A stretch of DNA of 64,000 nt from Candidatus Litorirhabdus singularis (GTDB taxonomy: Bacteria; Pseudomonadota; Gammaproteobacteria; Pseudomonadales; Halieaceae): assembly GCF_026262625.1 (NCBI RefSeq), contig NZ_SHNN01000002.1:1240001-1304000 (forward strand), read 5' to 3'. The notes below the pieces were generated by a model. The model had not been told where the DNA came from, did not search any database, and saw nothing but the letters and a program-made list of their open reading frames with translations. The position numbers were made by a program, and so were the translations under genes. Below, piece after piece: positions 53,180 to 61,243 of this stretch (positions are counted from its first letter, which is position 1; each line of letters starts with the position of its first letter).

Positions 53180-54868
53180 TTAAAAAGTGATTTGCCCGGT
53201 AACTTTCTGGAGAATCCGCAATAGGTCACCTAACTCGAACTGACCGTCGGCCTGAGGGACACCGGCTATCAGCGGAGCAACATCTCCCCGCCGCAGTTCG
53301 GAAGCAGTTAGCGATAGCGATCCGAGCAGAAATTGCTGTCCGATTAGAACATCGGCCAAGTTCACCTCGCCATCGCCGTTAATGTCTCCATTCCCCGGCC
53401 CCGGTACGCTGTCTTCTTCCAGAGGATCACTGCCGGAAATAACCTCATCACCATCGGAGTAAGTATCTCCGTCGGTATCGAAAAGCATTGGATTGGTCAG
53501 GTACAGGTTGGTTTCGTCGATGTTGCTAAGTCCGTCATTGTCCTGATCGGGGTCACACAGATCGCCAAGACCATCAACATCAAGGTCATTTTGATCGGGA
53601 TTTTCAACTAACGGGCAATTGTCCTTAACATCTGGATCAAGAACCGCGGCGAACGGGAAATAACCTCCGCCAAGCCAATCGCTGCCATCGGTCGACCGGT
53701 AGCCGACGCCCAGTGAGTAGCTCGCGCCCGCACTGATAAACCAACGACAGCTGGATAGTGCCTGCGCGACGACAGCGACGCCAGTACCCGCGGCTATCGT
53801 GGCCGGATTGGAAAACTCATACTCTTGGGCACCATTAAAGAATGTGGGCACACCGGTTCCAGCGGCCAACACTTCAGACGCCAGGATCTCACCGCCGGGC
53901 GTGCCCGCAGTGTCCAGCGTCCGAATAGATAGAATGAGGTCGCCGCTGGGGCAGTCTATCGGCAGCGCTATCGTAGTTAGCGATCCGGTGAATGGGATGG
54001 GAAAGGTCATGGCCCGGTAATCAAAGTCAGATCCGCTATCGGGCCCGAATGGGAAAAAGCTGCCGCTCAAGCTATCCAGTCCGTAAGACACGGCTTCACC
54101 TTCAGTGTCATAGACGTCGTCGCCATCAATATCTGCATCACAGGCGTCACCTTGAGCATCGCCGTCGACATTGGACTGAGAGCTGTTTGCAACGCTTACG
54201 CAATTGTCCTGAAACAAACCCCAGCCGTCCGCATCGCTATCATACAGCGCTGCTGCCCCGGCGATATCGTCGGCTTGTGGAACCTCGGTATTGCCTGTCG
54301 TTGGTCGCATGATGGCACCGCCCGCCGAGGTGTGATTCAAGCCCAGTCCATGCCCCAGTTCGTGTACAGCGACCCGCCTGAATTCGGCAACCCCACTCCA
54401 ACTCCCGTTGTACAGGTCCCACTGTTTGGTGTTGTTGAAAACCGTGCCTGTTTTAGTGGCATTGGCGCCAGAAAACCAGGTTTGCTGTACCGCCAGCGTT
54501 CTGCTGCCAAAAGCATTGCCACAGCCTGTCTCGGCAAAAATCACACCGTTACCTGGGTCCACTGAAGGCACTACACATGGGTCGGATGACCCATTATCTA
54601 TGGTGGCTGTGTAGTTGAACGTCGAAGTAGTATTCCAAATGCCCAAAGCCTCAATATAGGCGCTTTGCAACTCGGCCGTGCTGGGGCCGCCTGCCACCAC
54701 GTTGGGCTCATTGACGCCAGGCGGATTGGATGCAGTAAGGTCAACATTAATATCAGCTTGTCCCTCCGCCCAAAAGAAGCTCGCCAGCTCATAGCCATTG
54801 GCAGCGATGCTGTGGCTGAGCACAATCGTCAGTGCTACCTGCACGGCTTTACCCCGCAGCGTATTCAC
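53180..54868 (-). CDS. matrixin-type metalloprotease with calcium-binding repeats and dockerin-like tail
   Basis: A 562-aa exported protein (signal peptide ending near IAANG). The zinc site is HELGHGLGLNH, the HExxHxxGxxH metzincin motif, at about residue 169. Then come thrombospondin-type-3-like Asp repeats (DSDADGWGLFQDNC, DIDGDDVYDTEGE, DPDQDNDGLSNIDE) and a C-terminal dockerin-like pair (DINGDGEVNLADVLIGQQFL and RGDVAP...). The start is GTG 54868, overlapping the stop of the upstream gene by 4 bp (GTGA). It likely degrades extracellular protein. Confidence 0.9.
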   Translation of the reverse strand: MNTLRGKAVQVALTIVLSHSIAANGYELASFFWAEGQADINVDLTASNPPGVNEPNVVAGGPSTAELQSAYIEALGIWNTTSTFNYTATIDNGSSDPCVVPSVDPGNGVIFAETGCGNAFGSRTLAVQQTWFSGANATKTGTVFNNTKQWDLYNGSWSGVAEFRRVAVHELGHGLGLNHTSAGGAIMRPTTGNTEVPQADDIAGAAALYDSDADGWGLFQDNCVSVANSSQSNVDGDAQGDACDADIDGDDVYDTEGEAVSYGLDSLSGSFFPFGPDSGSDFDYRAMTFPIPFTGSLTTIALPIDCPSGDLILSIRTLDTAGTPGGEILASEVLAAGTGVPTFFNGAQEYEFSNPATIAAGTGVAVVAQALSSCRWFISAGASYSLGVGYRSTDGSDWLGGGYFPFAAVLDPDVKDNCPLVENPDQNDLDVDGLGDLCDPDQDNDGLSNIDETNLYLTNPMLFDTDGDTYSDGDEVISGSDPLEEDSVPGPGNGDINGDGEVNLADVLIGQQFLLGSLSLTASELRRGDVAPLIAGVPQADGQFELGDLLRILQKVTGQITF

Positions 54869-55584
54869 TTGGGATTGACCGGTGTTTCTTCGCTGCTGCC
54901 ATCTCGAGAATCTGCGGGCAAGAGTCCAAGCAGTGCCCGCTTGAAGCTGGCTTTGTCCAGCCCGGGCTCAGAGTCGTCTGGGCCGCGTCCCAATCGAAGG
55001 CCTAGCGCATCGCCCTGGCTCAGCGGGACATCGTTGGACATTCCCCTTGCCTCTTTACTGCGCTGCTTCGCGGCCCCTACCTTGGCCTCTGCATCCACTT
55101 CCACCGCTAGCACCGGCGAGTTGCCGGCCGTGAGGACGCGTTCGCGACCTTTCTGATCGAGTGTAATTTTGAAATGACCCTGGCTCCAGCCAAGCAGTGG
55201 ATTAACTTGCTGGCGAGCAGGATCCTCCAGAAAATAAATGCCGCGCTCACCGGGAATGGGGTAGGTCATGCTATCTACTTGCAAGGTGAGATCATCGACT
55301 GATCCGCCGGCGAAAGTCAGCGTGACGGTCTCCGCACGCAGGCTGCCCTTGATAACATCGATGACCCGGAAGGACACATGGGTGAAAATCGAGGTTCGCT
55401 GCGCATTCCAGCGCGCTTCACTGGCAATGACCTCACCCTCGAAAATTACCGCAGCCTCATTGACGAGTTGGCGCATATCTACTGCCAACACCGAGGTGGC
55501 ATAAAGCGTGCGCGGCGCGGCCAGCAAAAACAAAACCAGCGCTAGCCAGCTTATGAAGCTGGTACGTGATGTGCACTGATTCAT
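54865..55584 (-). CDS. secreted protein coupled to matrixin protease
   Basis: A 239-aa protein with a signal peptide (ISWLALVLFLLAAPRTLYA). After it is a beta-rich domain (AVIFEGEVIASEARWNAQRT, VSFRVIDVIKGS, LTFAGGSVDDLTL, GERGIYFLEDPARQQ). A charged, low-complexity C-terminus follows. I do not recognise a named family with certainty. Its stop overlaps the start of the matrixin gene (GTGA), so the two are made together; it may be an inhibitor, chaperone or substrate-capture protein for the protease. ATG 55584 has GGGAGG seven bases upstream. Confidence 0.72.
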   Translation of the reverse strand: MNQCTSRTSFISWLALVLFLLAAPRTLYATSVLAVDMRQLVNEAAVIFEGEVIASEARWNAQRTSIFTHVSFRVIDVIKGSLRAETVTLTFAGGSVDDLTLQVDSMTYPIPGERGIYFLEDPARQQVNPLLGWSQGHFKITLDQKGRERVLTAGNSPVLAVEVDAEAKVGAAKQRSKEARGMSNDVPLSQGDALGLRLGRGPDDSEPGLDKASFKRALLGLLPADSRDGSSEETPVNPK

Positions 55585-55782
55585 ATCCAAGCCTCCCCTT
55601 CCCATAGTTGATGATATCGTATTCTCGTGTTGCTGCAGAGTCGAACAATGAATGCGAGTATACAAAATACCGCGCTAGACCATGTGTAGAATTGTTACTC
55701 GGGTGCGCCCATGCTTTCAAACTCTAACTCTGGGCAGGGATGAGAAAAGACCTTGGTTCCCTAGTTATATTCACTGATGGCC

Positions 55783-56820
55783 CTAAAGCCAATCGTTCAG
55801 TGCGATCCCAATGCCGATTCGCTTGGTGTCGTTTTCCATATCAATCAGGTTTTCGCCGTATCCGCTATACACCTGCACAAAACCCTTAAGATGGTAAACC
55901 AGTGGGAAGCTCCAGTTAAGTTCGACACCGCTTCGGTTGTCACTACTCAAATTATTTTTTAGCCCCAAAAAAAACAAATGGTCGCGATGCTGGTACGCAA
56001 GACCCAGCTGAACACGCCCCATATAATCTTCAATATTGGGGTTGTCCTCCGCGCCTTCTGGTTCTTCGATTCTTACCCAGGTTTTTACTGAAGCAACAAA
56101 GTTGCCTTTATCAAGTGCGAGCCCTGCAGTCACTCGATTCCAGCTTCTTGACAGTGGATCGATCCGTCCATTTGACTGGTGATTCAGTCCTATTGTGGCT
56201 AACCTCGCATTCCAGCCAAAAACATCAAATTCCGTGGGTATTTGCCAGATGAGCTCTGGCTCATGGTTAGTTTCACGAAAAGGCTCAGATGCGATAGTGT
56301 CCGCATAGAGCTGCCAGTATGACTGCTGGGTGTAGCCCAACCATATTGAGGAGCCGCGCCAGAGATCACGCGCCAAGAGTGTCTTGATACTCAACTGAAA
56401 CTTTATCTCAGCGTCGCTAAATGACTCTCCGAGCGGATCATATACCGAGTAATCGCTGGAGGCGTTATAGGTTACTGGAAGTATGTAATTTGGGCGGTGC
56501 GGTGTCATCGAAAAGCGCTTTTCAGCTAGCTCAAGTTCCTGTTGATTCCTCGAGATAAGCGGCAATTGCGCGTTAGACTCCGAAGGCTCAGTAGCGGTCT
56601 CTACTGCAGTGGCAGCTATAGCTGACTGACTAAGTATTTCGTTTTGGTTTTCTGCGGTGATATCTATTTTGACCTGCGAGTCCGCAGGGCTGTAGTAAGC
56701 GTCGTAGCAACTCAAGCGTGCAACATCATCTCCAAACGCAGCGCAGAGCTCTGGCGCAGTTCCTGCGTACGAGTTGGCAACAGCAATAAATGTGCAAAAC
56801 CCCAGCGAGATTGGTTTCAT
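55783..56820 (-). CDS. pldA: outer membrane phospholipase A
   Basis: A 345-aa outer-membrane protein with a signal peptide (MKPISLGFCTFIAVANSYAG). The OMPLA active-site signature is NHQSNGRIDPLSRSWNRV, with catalytic His and Ser. SIWLGYTQQSYWQLYAD and the terminal NDWL barrel strand also match. It hydrolyses phospholipids in the outer membrane when the leaflet is disturbed. A roughly 90-residue insert with low complexity lies between the signal and the barrel, longer than in E. coli PldA. Confidence 0.9.
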   Translation of the reverse strand: MKPISLGFCTFIAVANSYAGTAPELCAAFGDDVARLSCYDAYYSPADSQVKIDITAENQNEILSQSAIAATAVETATEPSESNAQLPLISRNQQELELAEKRFSMTPHRPNYILPVTYNASSDYSVYDPLGESFSDAEIKFQLSIKTLLARDLWRGSSIWLGYTQQSYWQLYADTIASEPFRETNHEPELIWQIPTEFDVFGWNARLATIGLNHQSNGRIDPLSRSWNRVTAGLALDKGNFVASVKTWVRIEEPEGAEDNPNIEDYMGRVQLGLAYQHRDHLFFLGLKNNLSSDNRSGVELNWSFPLVYHLKGFVQVYSGYGENLIDMENDTKRIGIGIALNDWL

Positions 56821-56930
56821 AGTAATACCCGATAATTATTGAATTTAGGCTAATGAAGTGACGTCTGATTGTCGAGCGCATAGGGGCCTCCGGAGCGTCG
56901 TAGTAGCGGTTTTGGGGGAAGATCGCGACA

Positions 56931-57371
56931 TTGGTCACACCTGAGAGAAAGAATGAGCAGGCAAAGCTGGGAAGGATTAGTGCGGGCAGACAAGCCTATG
57001 CACTTCAGCTAGCAGTACCCACGCACACACAGTCGGATCTACGCTCCAATAAACTGATCTATAACAATGTGGGTGCCGGACTACTTATCCCTGGAGCAGC
57101 AGTCACCATTGCCTGGGACATGCGCGGCTCGGTGAAAGGTGCCGATGGCATTGTATTTGTCCAGCTTAACTCCGAACGCGCCGGTTTTGGCGTCTCCAAA
57201 GCAGAGCTCTGTACTGATGGCCCGATATTCGCCAAGCATGACTGGCAGAGATTTGTATGGAGCACCACGCTCGCCCCTGACGTTGGCGGTAGCGTGACGC
57301 TACACCTGAGTTCCCATTGCCCACCTGTAGCCGGGCGCGGTGTAGGTTCTTACTGCGACTCGATGCCCTGA
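56931..57371 (+). pseudogene. fragment of a secreted carbohydrate-binding-like protein
   Basis: The frame encodes 146 residues without a signal peptide. AGLLIPGAAVTIAWDMRGSV, GIVFVQLNSERAGFGVSKAE, IFAKHDWQRFVWSTTLAPDV and GGSVTLHLSSHCPPVAGRGV resemble the beta-sandwich C-terminal domain seen in secreted bacterial proteins. The expected final strand after GSYCDS is cut short by a stop. It is read as a probable remnant; an intact small protein cannot be excluded. Confidence 0.4.
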
Positions 57372-57390
57372 ACGGGCCCGCTGCTGGAGG

Positions 57391-57407
57391 CGTCCGCTTT
57401 CACCTCT
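57391..57407 (+). repeat. degenerate intergenic repeat, copy 1
   Basis: CGTCCGCTTTCACCTCT matches the core ACCGCTTTCACCTC found in three more places within 2 kb. It is a diverged copy. Confidence 0.55.
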
Positions 57408-57520
57408 TATGTGACCTTTCCTTTTTGTCAGGATTTTTTACACTTAAAACTGAGGGTTATTAGTGCCTAATCCCATATAAACCGTCGTTATGGTCAGTTT
57501 TTACGCACCATAGCCCGAGA

Positions 57521-57539
57521 AACGACCGCTTCCACCTCT
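57521..57539 (+). repeat. degenerate intergenic repeat, copy 2
   Basis: AACGACCGCTTCCACCTCT, one mismatch from copy 3 over the core. It is intergenic, 180 bp before the PEP-CTERM gene. Confidence 0.6.
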
Positions 57540-57637
57540 CTTCACCTTTTTCACAACATATGGCTATTAGTCAGTAAATATTACAGTTGTCGACTTATCT
57601 GAGCATCTAACTTACCTAACTACTTGATTGCATTACC

Positions 57638-57654
57638 TTGGCATGATTAATGCA
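57638..57654 (+). promoter_or_regulatory. sigma-54-type promoter (-24/-12) for PEP-CTERM gene 1
   Basis: TTGGCATGATTAATGCA has GG-N10-GC spacing and fits the sigma-54 consensus TGGCAC-N5-TTGC. It lies about 47 bp before the ATG, leaving a short leader with an AAGGAG ribosome binding site. Confidence 0.6.
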
Positions 57655-57700
57655 TGTCTTTACAGTTACTTAAAGGGAAGAGATTCAGAAGGAGCGTAAA

Positions 57701-58531
57701 ATGAAATATCGTCTAACCCGGACACTCACAGTTGCAGCCCTAACAATCACGCCAACTCTGCACGCCAACGCGACGTTAATGGATGGTTCGAGCTTCGCTG
57801 ATGCCGGTACTTCCGCGAAACAGATACTGAGCGACGGATATTCCGCTGGCAATGGGATTTACTGGATTGATCCTGATGGCCCGGGAGGCAGTACCGCCTT
57901 TCAAATTTATGCAGATATGACGGTTGAGGGTGGCGGCTGGACTCTCGGTCTAAATAGCGTTAATGGGGACCCTTCGTCAAGTACGGATATGGTCTCCAAC
58001 ACCGGCACGGTTGGTTTAACTACCAGCCAAACTCGCGATATGTCGAATCTCGCCATTGGTCGGGAAGCGCAATTGAGGCATGTAATATCCGACTTAGCTG
58101 GGAGCATTGTATTTGATGGGTATTACACTGGGTTTTACCACGGCACAATGGCAGACACCGCAGACTGGACGGTCTTGTCTGGTAGTTTGGCTGCGGTAGG
58201 CTTGAATTATCATGTTGGACAAGACTGGTCTACATCTACAAACGACGTAGATAATTGGGCTCAAAATTGTGCAGTCAGATTTGGTAATCCTTGGTACCAC
58301 AACGCGTGCTGGACAACGATACCGGTGCAAACGGATGCGAATTGGCCCTTGAACACACCTGTTTATGCGCCGAATTGGCCGGTCAATAGACAACAACCAG
58401 CCGGTCAATATTCAATTTATGTCAGGGAGTCGGTCACGCCAACGTTTGCAACCGTCCCCACACCCGCCACCCTCGCCCTATTCGGCCTGGGTCTCGCTGG
58501 CCTTGGATGGTCAAGGCGCAAGAAAGCGTAA
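57701..58531 (+). CDS. PEP-CTERM protein with fibrinogen-like domain
   Basis: A 276-aa exported protein with an N-terminal signal peptide (ending near LHANA). A fibrinogen-C-like region has IYADMTVEGGGWTLGLNSVN. A PEP-CTERM sorting signal closes the protein: VPTPATLALFGLGLAGLGWS followed by RRKKA. Such proteins are processed by exosortase (EpsH/XrtA type) and placed on the surface or in exopolysaccharide. AGAAGGAG precedes the ATG and a sigma-54-like promoter lies upstream. A rho-independent terminator follows. Confidence 0.88.
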   Translation: MKYRLTRTLTVAALTITPTLHANATLMDGSSFADAGTSAKQILSDGYSAGNGIYWIDPDGPGGSTAFQIYADMTVEGGGWTLGLNSVNGDPSSSTDMVSNTGTVGLTTSQTRDMSNLAIGREAQLRHVISDLAGSIVFDGYYTGFYHGTMADTADWTVLSGSLAAVGLNYHVGQDWSTSTNDVDNWAQNCAVRFGNPWYHNACWTTIPVQTDANWPLNTPVYAPNWPVNRQQPAGQYSIYVRESVTPTFATVPTPATLALFGLGLAGLGWSRRKKA

Positions 58532-58545
58532 ACAATACTCCTGAT

Positions 58546-58570
58546 AAGCCCGCTTCGGTGGGCTTTTTTA
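58546..58570 (+). terminator. rho-independent terminator of PEP-CTERM gene 1
   Basis: AAGCCC-GCTTCGGT-GGGCTT hairpin followed by TTTTTA, 14 bp after the stop. Confidence 0.9.
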
Positions 58571-58649
58571 TGCCTGATATTTGGGGTTTCTAATGTCTCA
58601 AAGTAGGCGAAAGCCGACATTAGCGGTGATCGGATTCCAGGGCTGAGCT

Positions 58650-58668
58650 AACGACCGCTTTCACCTCC
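58650..58668 (+). repeat. degenerate intergenic repeat, copy 3
   Basis: AACGACCGCTTTCACCTCC, part of a longer conserved-looking stretch GAGCTAACGACCGCTTTCAC. Convergent intergenic region between PEP-CTERM gene 1 and the membrane protein gene. Confidence 0.6.
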
Positions 58669-58746
58669 TTAGAGACATTGATATCCCGCTAGCTACTCGC
58701 CAGCTCCACACAAACCCGACTACCGCTCTGGCCTCATAACTGCCAT

Positions 58747-59289
58747 TCAACCTGCGGTGACATCCGCAAGTTTAGCCGCCTCTTGTATGCGGACATTTCT
58801 CCAAACAGGTCGGAGCAGTAGACGAGAAAACATAAAGCCAGCAATAGTCAGTGCATATACGATACTCGCAATAGCGGGGCCAGCCTCCCTGTGAAAGAAT
58901 ATATCTGAGGCATTCATAAGGTTGACCAAGACCAAACCAACAGTCGGCAATTGAATTAATTGGGCCAACCTTCCCAATTTTTTTGTCCTTTGAACGCCGC
59001 TCAGATGCTGGTACACGACATAAGTTGCCCAGGTCTGCACAATTGCTACTAGCGCGCTACATATGGCCCATAGGGTCGTTTGCTTGACGTCAAAGGAATA
59101 CAGAAGAATGCCGATAGAAGAGACCAGTGCCGCCAACAACGAGAATTGGAGAATCATTGTCAAGCCAACGGCGTCGCCTCGCCGTGTTTCATTTTCGCCA
59201 CTAAATTGAAAGGTTGCGATAATGCCTGCAAATCCCGCCAATGCGATAGCTGCTTCAACTCCCAGTATTAGTATATCCAGAGATTCCAT
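58747..59289 (-). CDS. integral membrane protein, unknown
   Basis: A 180-aa protein with about four hydrophobic segments (LGVEAAIALAGFAGIIATF, LQFSLLAALVSSIGILLYSF, TLWAICSALVAIVQTWATYV, IVYALTIAGFMFSRLLL). Short charged loops such as RTKKLGRLAQ separate them. I do not recognise a family. It is convergent with PEP-CTERM gene 1 and divergent from gene 2. Confidence 0.7.
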   Translation of the reverse strand: MESLDILILGVEAAIALAGFAGIIATFQFSGENETRRGDAVGLTMILQFSLLAALVSSIGILLYSFDVKQTTLWAICSALVAIVQTWATYVVYQHLSGVQRTKKLGRLAQLIQLPTVGLVLVNLMNASDIFFHREAGPAIASIVYALTIAGFMFSRLLLRPVWRNVRIQEAAKLADVTAG

Positions 59290-59387
59290 GCTTTCTTTCC
59301 TTAGTATTAGTTGTCCGATGAGGATACCCTGATGGCGACTCCAGGGCGAAAGCAGGCTTATGGGCCTGGATCGGCCCTGGTGGGGTA

Positions 59388-59405
59388 GATGACCGCTTTC
59401 ACCTC
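59388..59405 (+). repeat. degenerate intergenic repeat, copy 4
   Basis: GATGACCGCTTTCACCTC, matching the core of copies 1-3. It lies upstream of the sigma-54 element of PEP-CTERM gene 2. Confidence 0.6.
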
Positions 59406-59527
59406 AAAAGACACAGGATTTGGCACCAGTCTCTGCGCCATCAATGTGAAGATATTTGTGTCAGGTTTCTTTACATTCGCCGGGCCACTTTACTGACCAT
59501 CATTCGTAAGTTGTTGATCTATATGAC

Positions 59528-59545
59528 TTGGTATGAATCTTGCTT
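59528..59545 (+). promoter_or_regulatory. sigma-54-type promoter (-24/-12) for PEP-CTERM gene 2
   Basis: TTGGTATGAATCTTGCTT has the GG-N10-GC spacing and TTGCTT -12 element of sigma-54 promoters, about 51 bp before the ATG. The same arrangement precedes PEP-CTERM gene 1. Confidence 0.65.
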
Positions 59546-59595
59546 TCATTAAATTATTGGTGATCTCTCGTACAGAAATACGAAGGCATGTATTA

Positions 59596-60126
59596 ATGAA
59601 AAGACTAAAGACAGCAATCTTCATTTCAATTTTTGCCTTATCGAGTGGTGCAAATGCTGCTCTCACATCTCGCCTTGATGGTCAGGCAATATACGACGAT
59701 GTTTACGATCTCACGTGGTATACGACAGTATTCAATGGGAACCTTTCATCCGTTAGTTCATCTATTTCGAATCTTGATGTGGAAGGCATTACTGGGTGGC
59801 GGTTGCCAGATCATAATGATCAAGAATACCAGACACTGCGCGCCCAGATTGGCACAGGTGATAGTACGCTGTCACAAGAGCTCTTTGGCGGCACGTTGGT
59901 GGATAACACATACTTCACCGGAACAGCCGCAGGAGCATTTCCATTCACCGACGTGTGGAGCTTTTATTGGGACCGAAACCTGGCGGTTGAGCAGTACAGT
60001 TCTAATGTCTTGGCGGGAATAGCTGTACAGACGGGTGATATTGCGGCAGTCCCCATCCCCGCCGCAGTCTGGCTATTTGGCTCTGCCCTTCTAGGACTTG
60101 GTGCAATCAAGCGCAAGAAAAGTTAA
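59596..60126 (+). CDS. PEP-CTERM protein, DUF1566-like
   Basis: A 176-aa exported protein with signal peptide (MKRLKTAIFISIFALSSGANA). The mature part has YDDVYDLTWYTTVFNG and GITGWRLPDHNDQEYQTL, resembling the Lcl/DUF1566 domain found in surface proteins. The classic gammaproteobacterial PEP-CTERM tail VPIPAAVWLFGSALLGLGAI then KRKKS follows. The ATG at 59596 is preferred over 59533, which would add residues before the signal. Probably exosortase-processed and surface-located. Confidence 0.9.
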   Translation: MKRLKTAIFISIFALSSGANAALTSRLDGQAIYDDVYDLTWYTTVFNGNLSSVSSSISNLDVEGITGWRLPDHNDQEYQTLRAQIGTGDSTLSQELFGGTLVDNTYFTGTAAGAFPFTDVWSFYWDRNLAVEQYSSNVLAGIAVQTGDIAAVPIPAAVWLFGSALLGLGAIKRKKS

Positions 60127-60135
60127 AAAAGAAGA

Positions 60136-60160
60136 AGAGCCTTACTCGCGAGGGCTTTCT
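60136..60160 (+). terminator. probable rho-independent terminator of PEP-CTERM gene 2
   Basis: AGAGCCTTACTCGCGAGGGCTTTCT can fold AGCC(T)/(A)GGGCT with an interrupted T-run. It lies 10 bp after the stop. Confidence 0.6.
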
Positions 60161-60263
60161 ATTGCCTGCTAATTGATAGAGCTAACGTTCGCTGCCAGGT
60201 GCGATCTCAAAGGAGACATTAGAAGCTAAGGGCTCTGACGCCTTAAGTTACTAATCAGGTCTC

Positions 60264-60983
60264 TCAGTATATACCGGGAATTAACCGATATGGCACGCGT
60301 AGCGCGTAGTCTCGATAGCCCGGCAACTCTTCACGTAAAGTCTGGTCTTCAAGTACCGTTCTAATCACTGTGGTGATTAATGCCACCGCCGCAGGAATCA
60401 GTGCCCATACCGAGCCCAGAGCAAGAACAATACCGAACAGTGAAAGAATAGTTCCGGCATAACCCGGATGCCGCACAAACCGGTAACAACCGCTGTCACA
60501 CACCACATGCCCTCGATCCGTGCGAATGCAGACAACGCTATAAAAAAACCGGTTCTCTACCAATGCCCATACAGCGAAGGCATATCCGAGCGCGATTAAA
60601 ATGAAGCCAATCACAATGAGCCAAAGTGGAAATTCGGGGGACCCGTTATAGCGGTGGTCCAGCCCGGCTGCAATGACCATAAGGAACCCGATGCTCAACG
60701 CCATCAGTGGGGCAAGCACTTTGTCCCAGGCTTTTGCGTTTTGGAAATTTTCAATATTTTGTCGTTCGGCCAACAATCCGGGATGTCGTTGTTCCGCCCA
60801 CATGCGCCCTCCTATACCAACTGCAAAGATCAGTAGAGAGTAAGACCACGCCTGCCACCAACCGAGGTCCCCACCGCATATCAGTAATGTAAGCGGGATA
60901 AGGAGATATACCACTACTAATCTGATCCACTGAAGCAGGGATACTGTTTGAGCCGCCTCTTCACTAACCGTCTTCGCTGACAT
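60264..60983 (-). CDS. ICMT/PEMT-like membrane methyltransferase
   Basis: A 239-aa protein with about five membrane segments and the C-terminal YRFVRHPGYAGTILSLFG block. That RHPxYxG element and the late ED...REELPGYRDYALRVPYRL are the isoprenylcysteine carboxyl methyltransferase/phospholipid methyltransferase signature. It uses S-adenosylmethionine at the membrane; substrate unknown. ATG 60983 is preceded by GGGGAG and preferred over TTG 60995. It is divergent from the selenoprotein gene. Confidence 0.85.
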   Translation of the reverse strand: MSAKTVSEEAAQTVSLLQWIRLVVVYLLIPLTLLICGGDLGWWQAWSYSLLIFAVGIGGRMWAEQRHPGLLAERQNIENFQNAKAWDKVLAPLMALSIGFLMVIAAGLDHRYNGSPEFPLWLIVIGFILIALGYAFAVWALVENRFFYSVVCIRTDRGHVVCDSGCYRFVRHPGYAGTILSLFGIVLALGSVWALIPAAVALITTVIRTVLEDQTLREELPGYRDYALRVPYRLIPGIY

Positions 60984-61243
60984 GTCACTCCCCAAAATAA
61001 AATGGATTTGTGTGTGCCTAAAAACTATTCGCAGGGAATCGGTCTATTTAATACCGACTCTCATTATGCAGACAAACAATAGATGGCCCACTTTGGGCCT
61101 TCCAGCCCAAGTATTCTAGCCTAGCTCCGATGTCCGCTAATAGGTGAGGGTTCAATCGGGGTTGCTGGGTGGCCTTGCTCGGTGGTTTTCATGTGTGTTT
61201 GAAAGTGGAGACAGGCGGGTTCCCCCTGGTCTAAACTGACACC

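Larger units (their letters stand above)
57372..57700. other. intergenic region with repeats and sigma-54 promoter
   Basis: It contains repeat copies 1 and 2 (57391-57407 and 57521-57539) and the GG-N10-GC element (57638-57654) of the PEP-CTERM gene. Nothing else was recognised. Confidence 0.6.
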
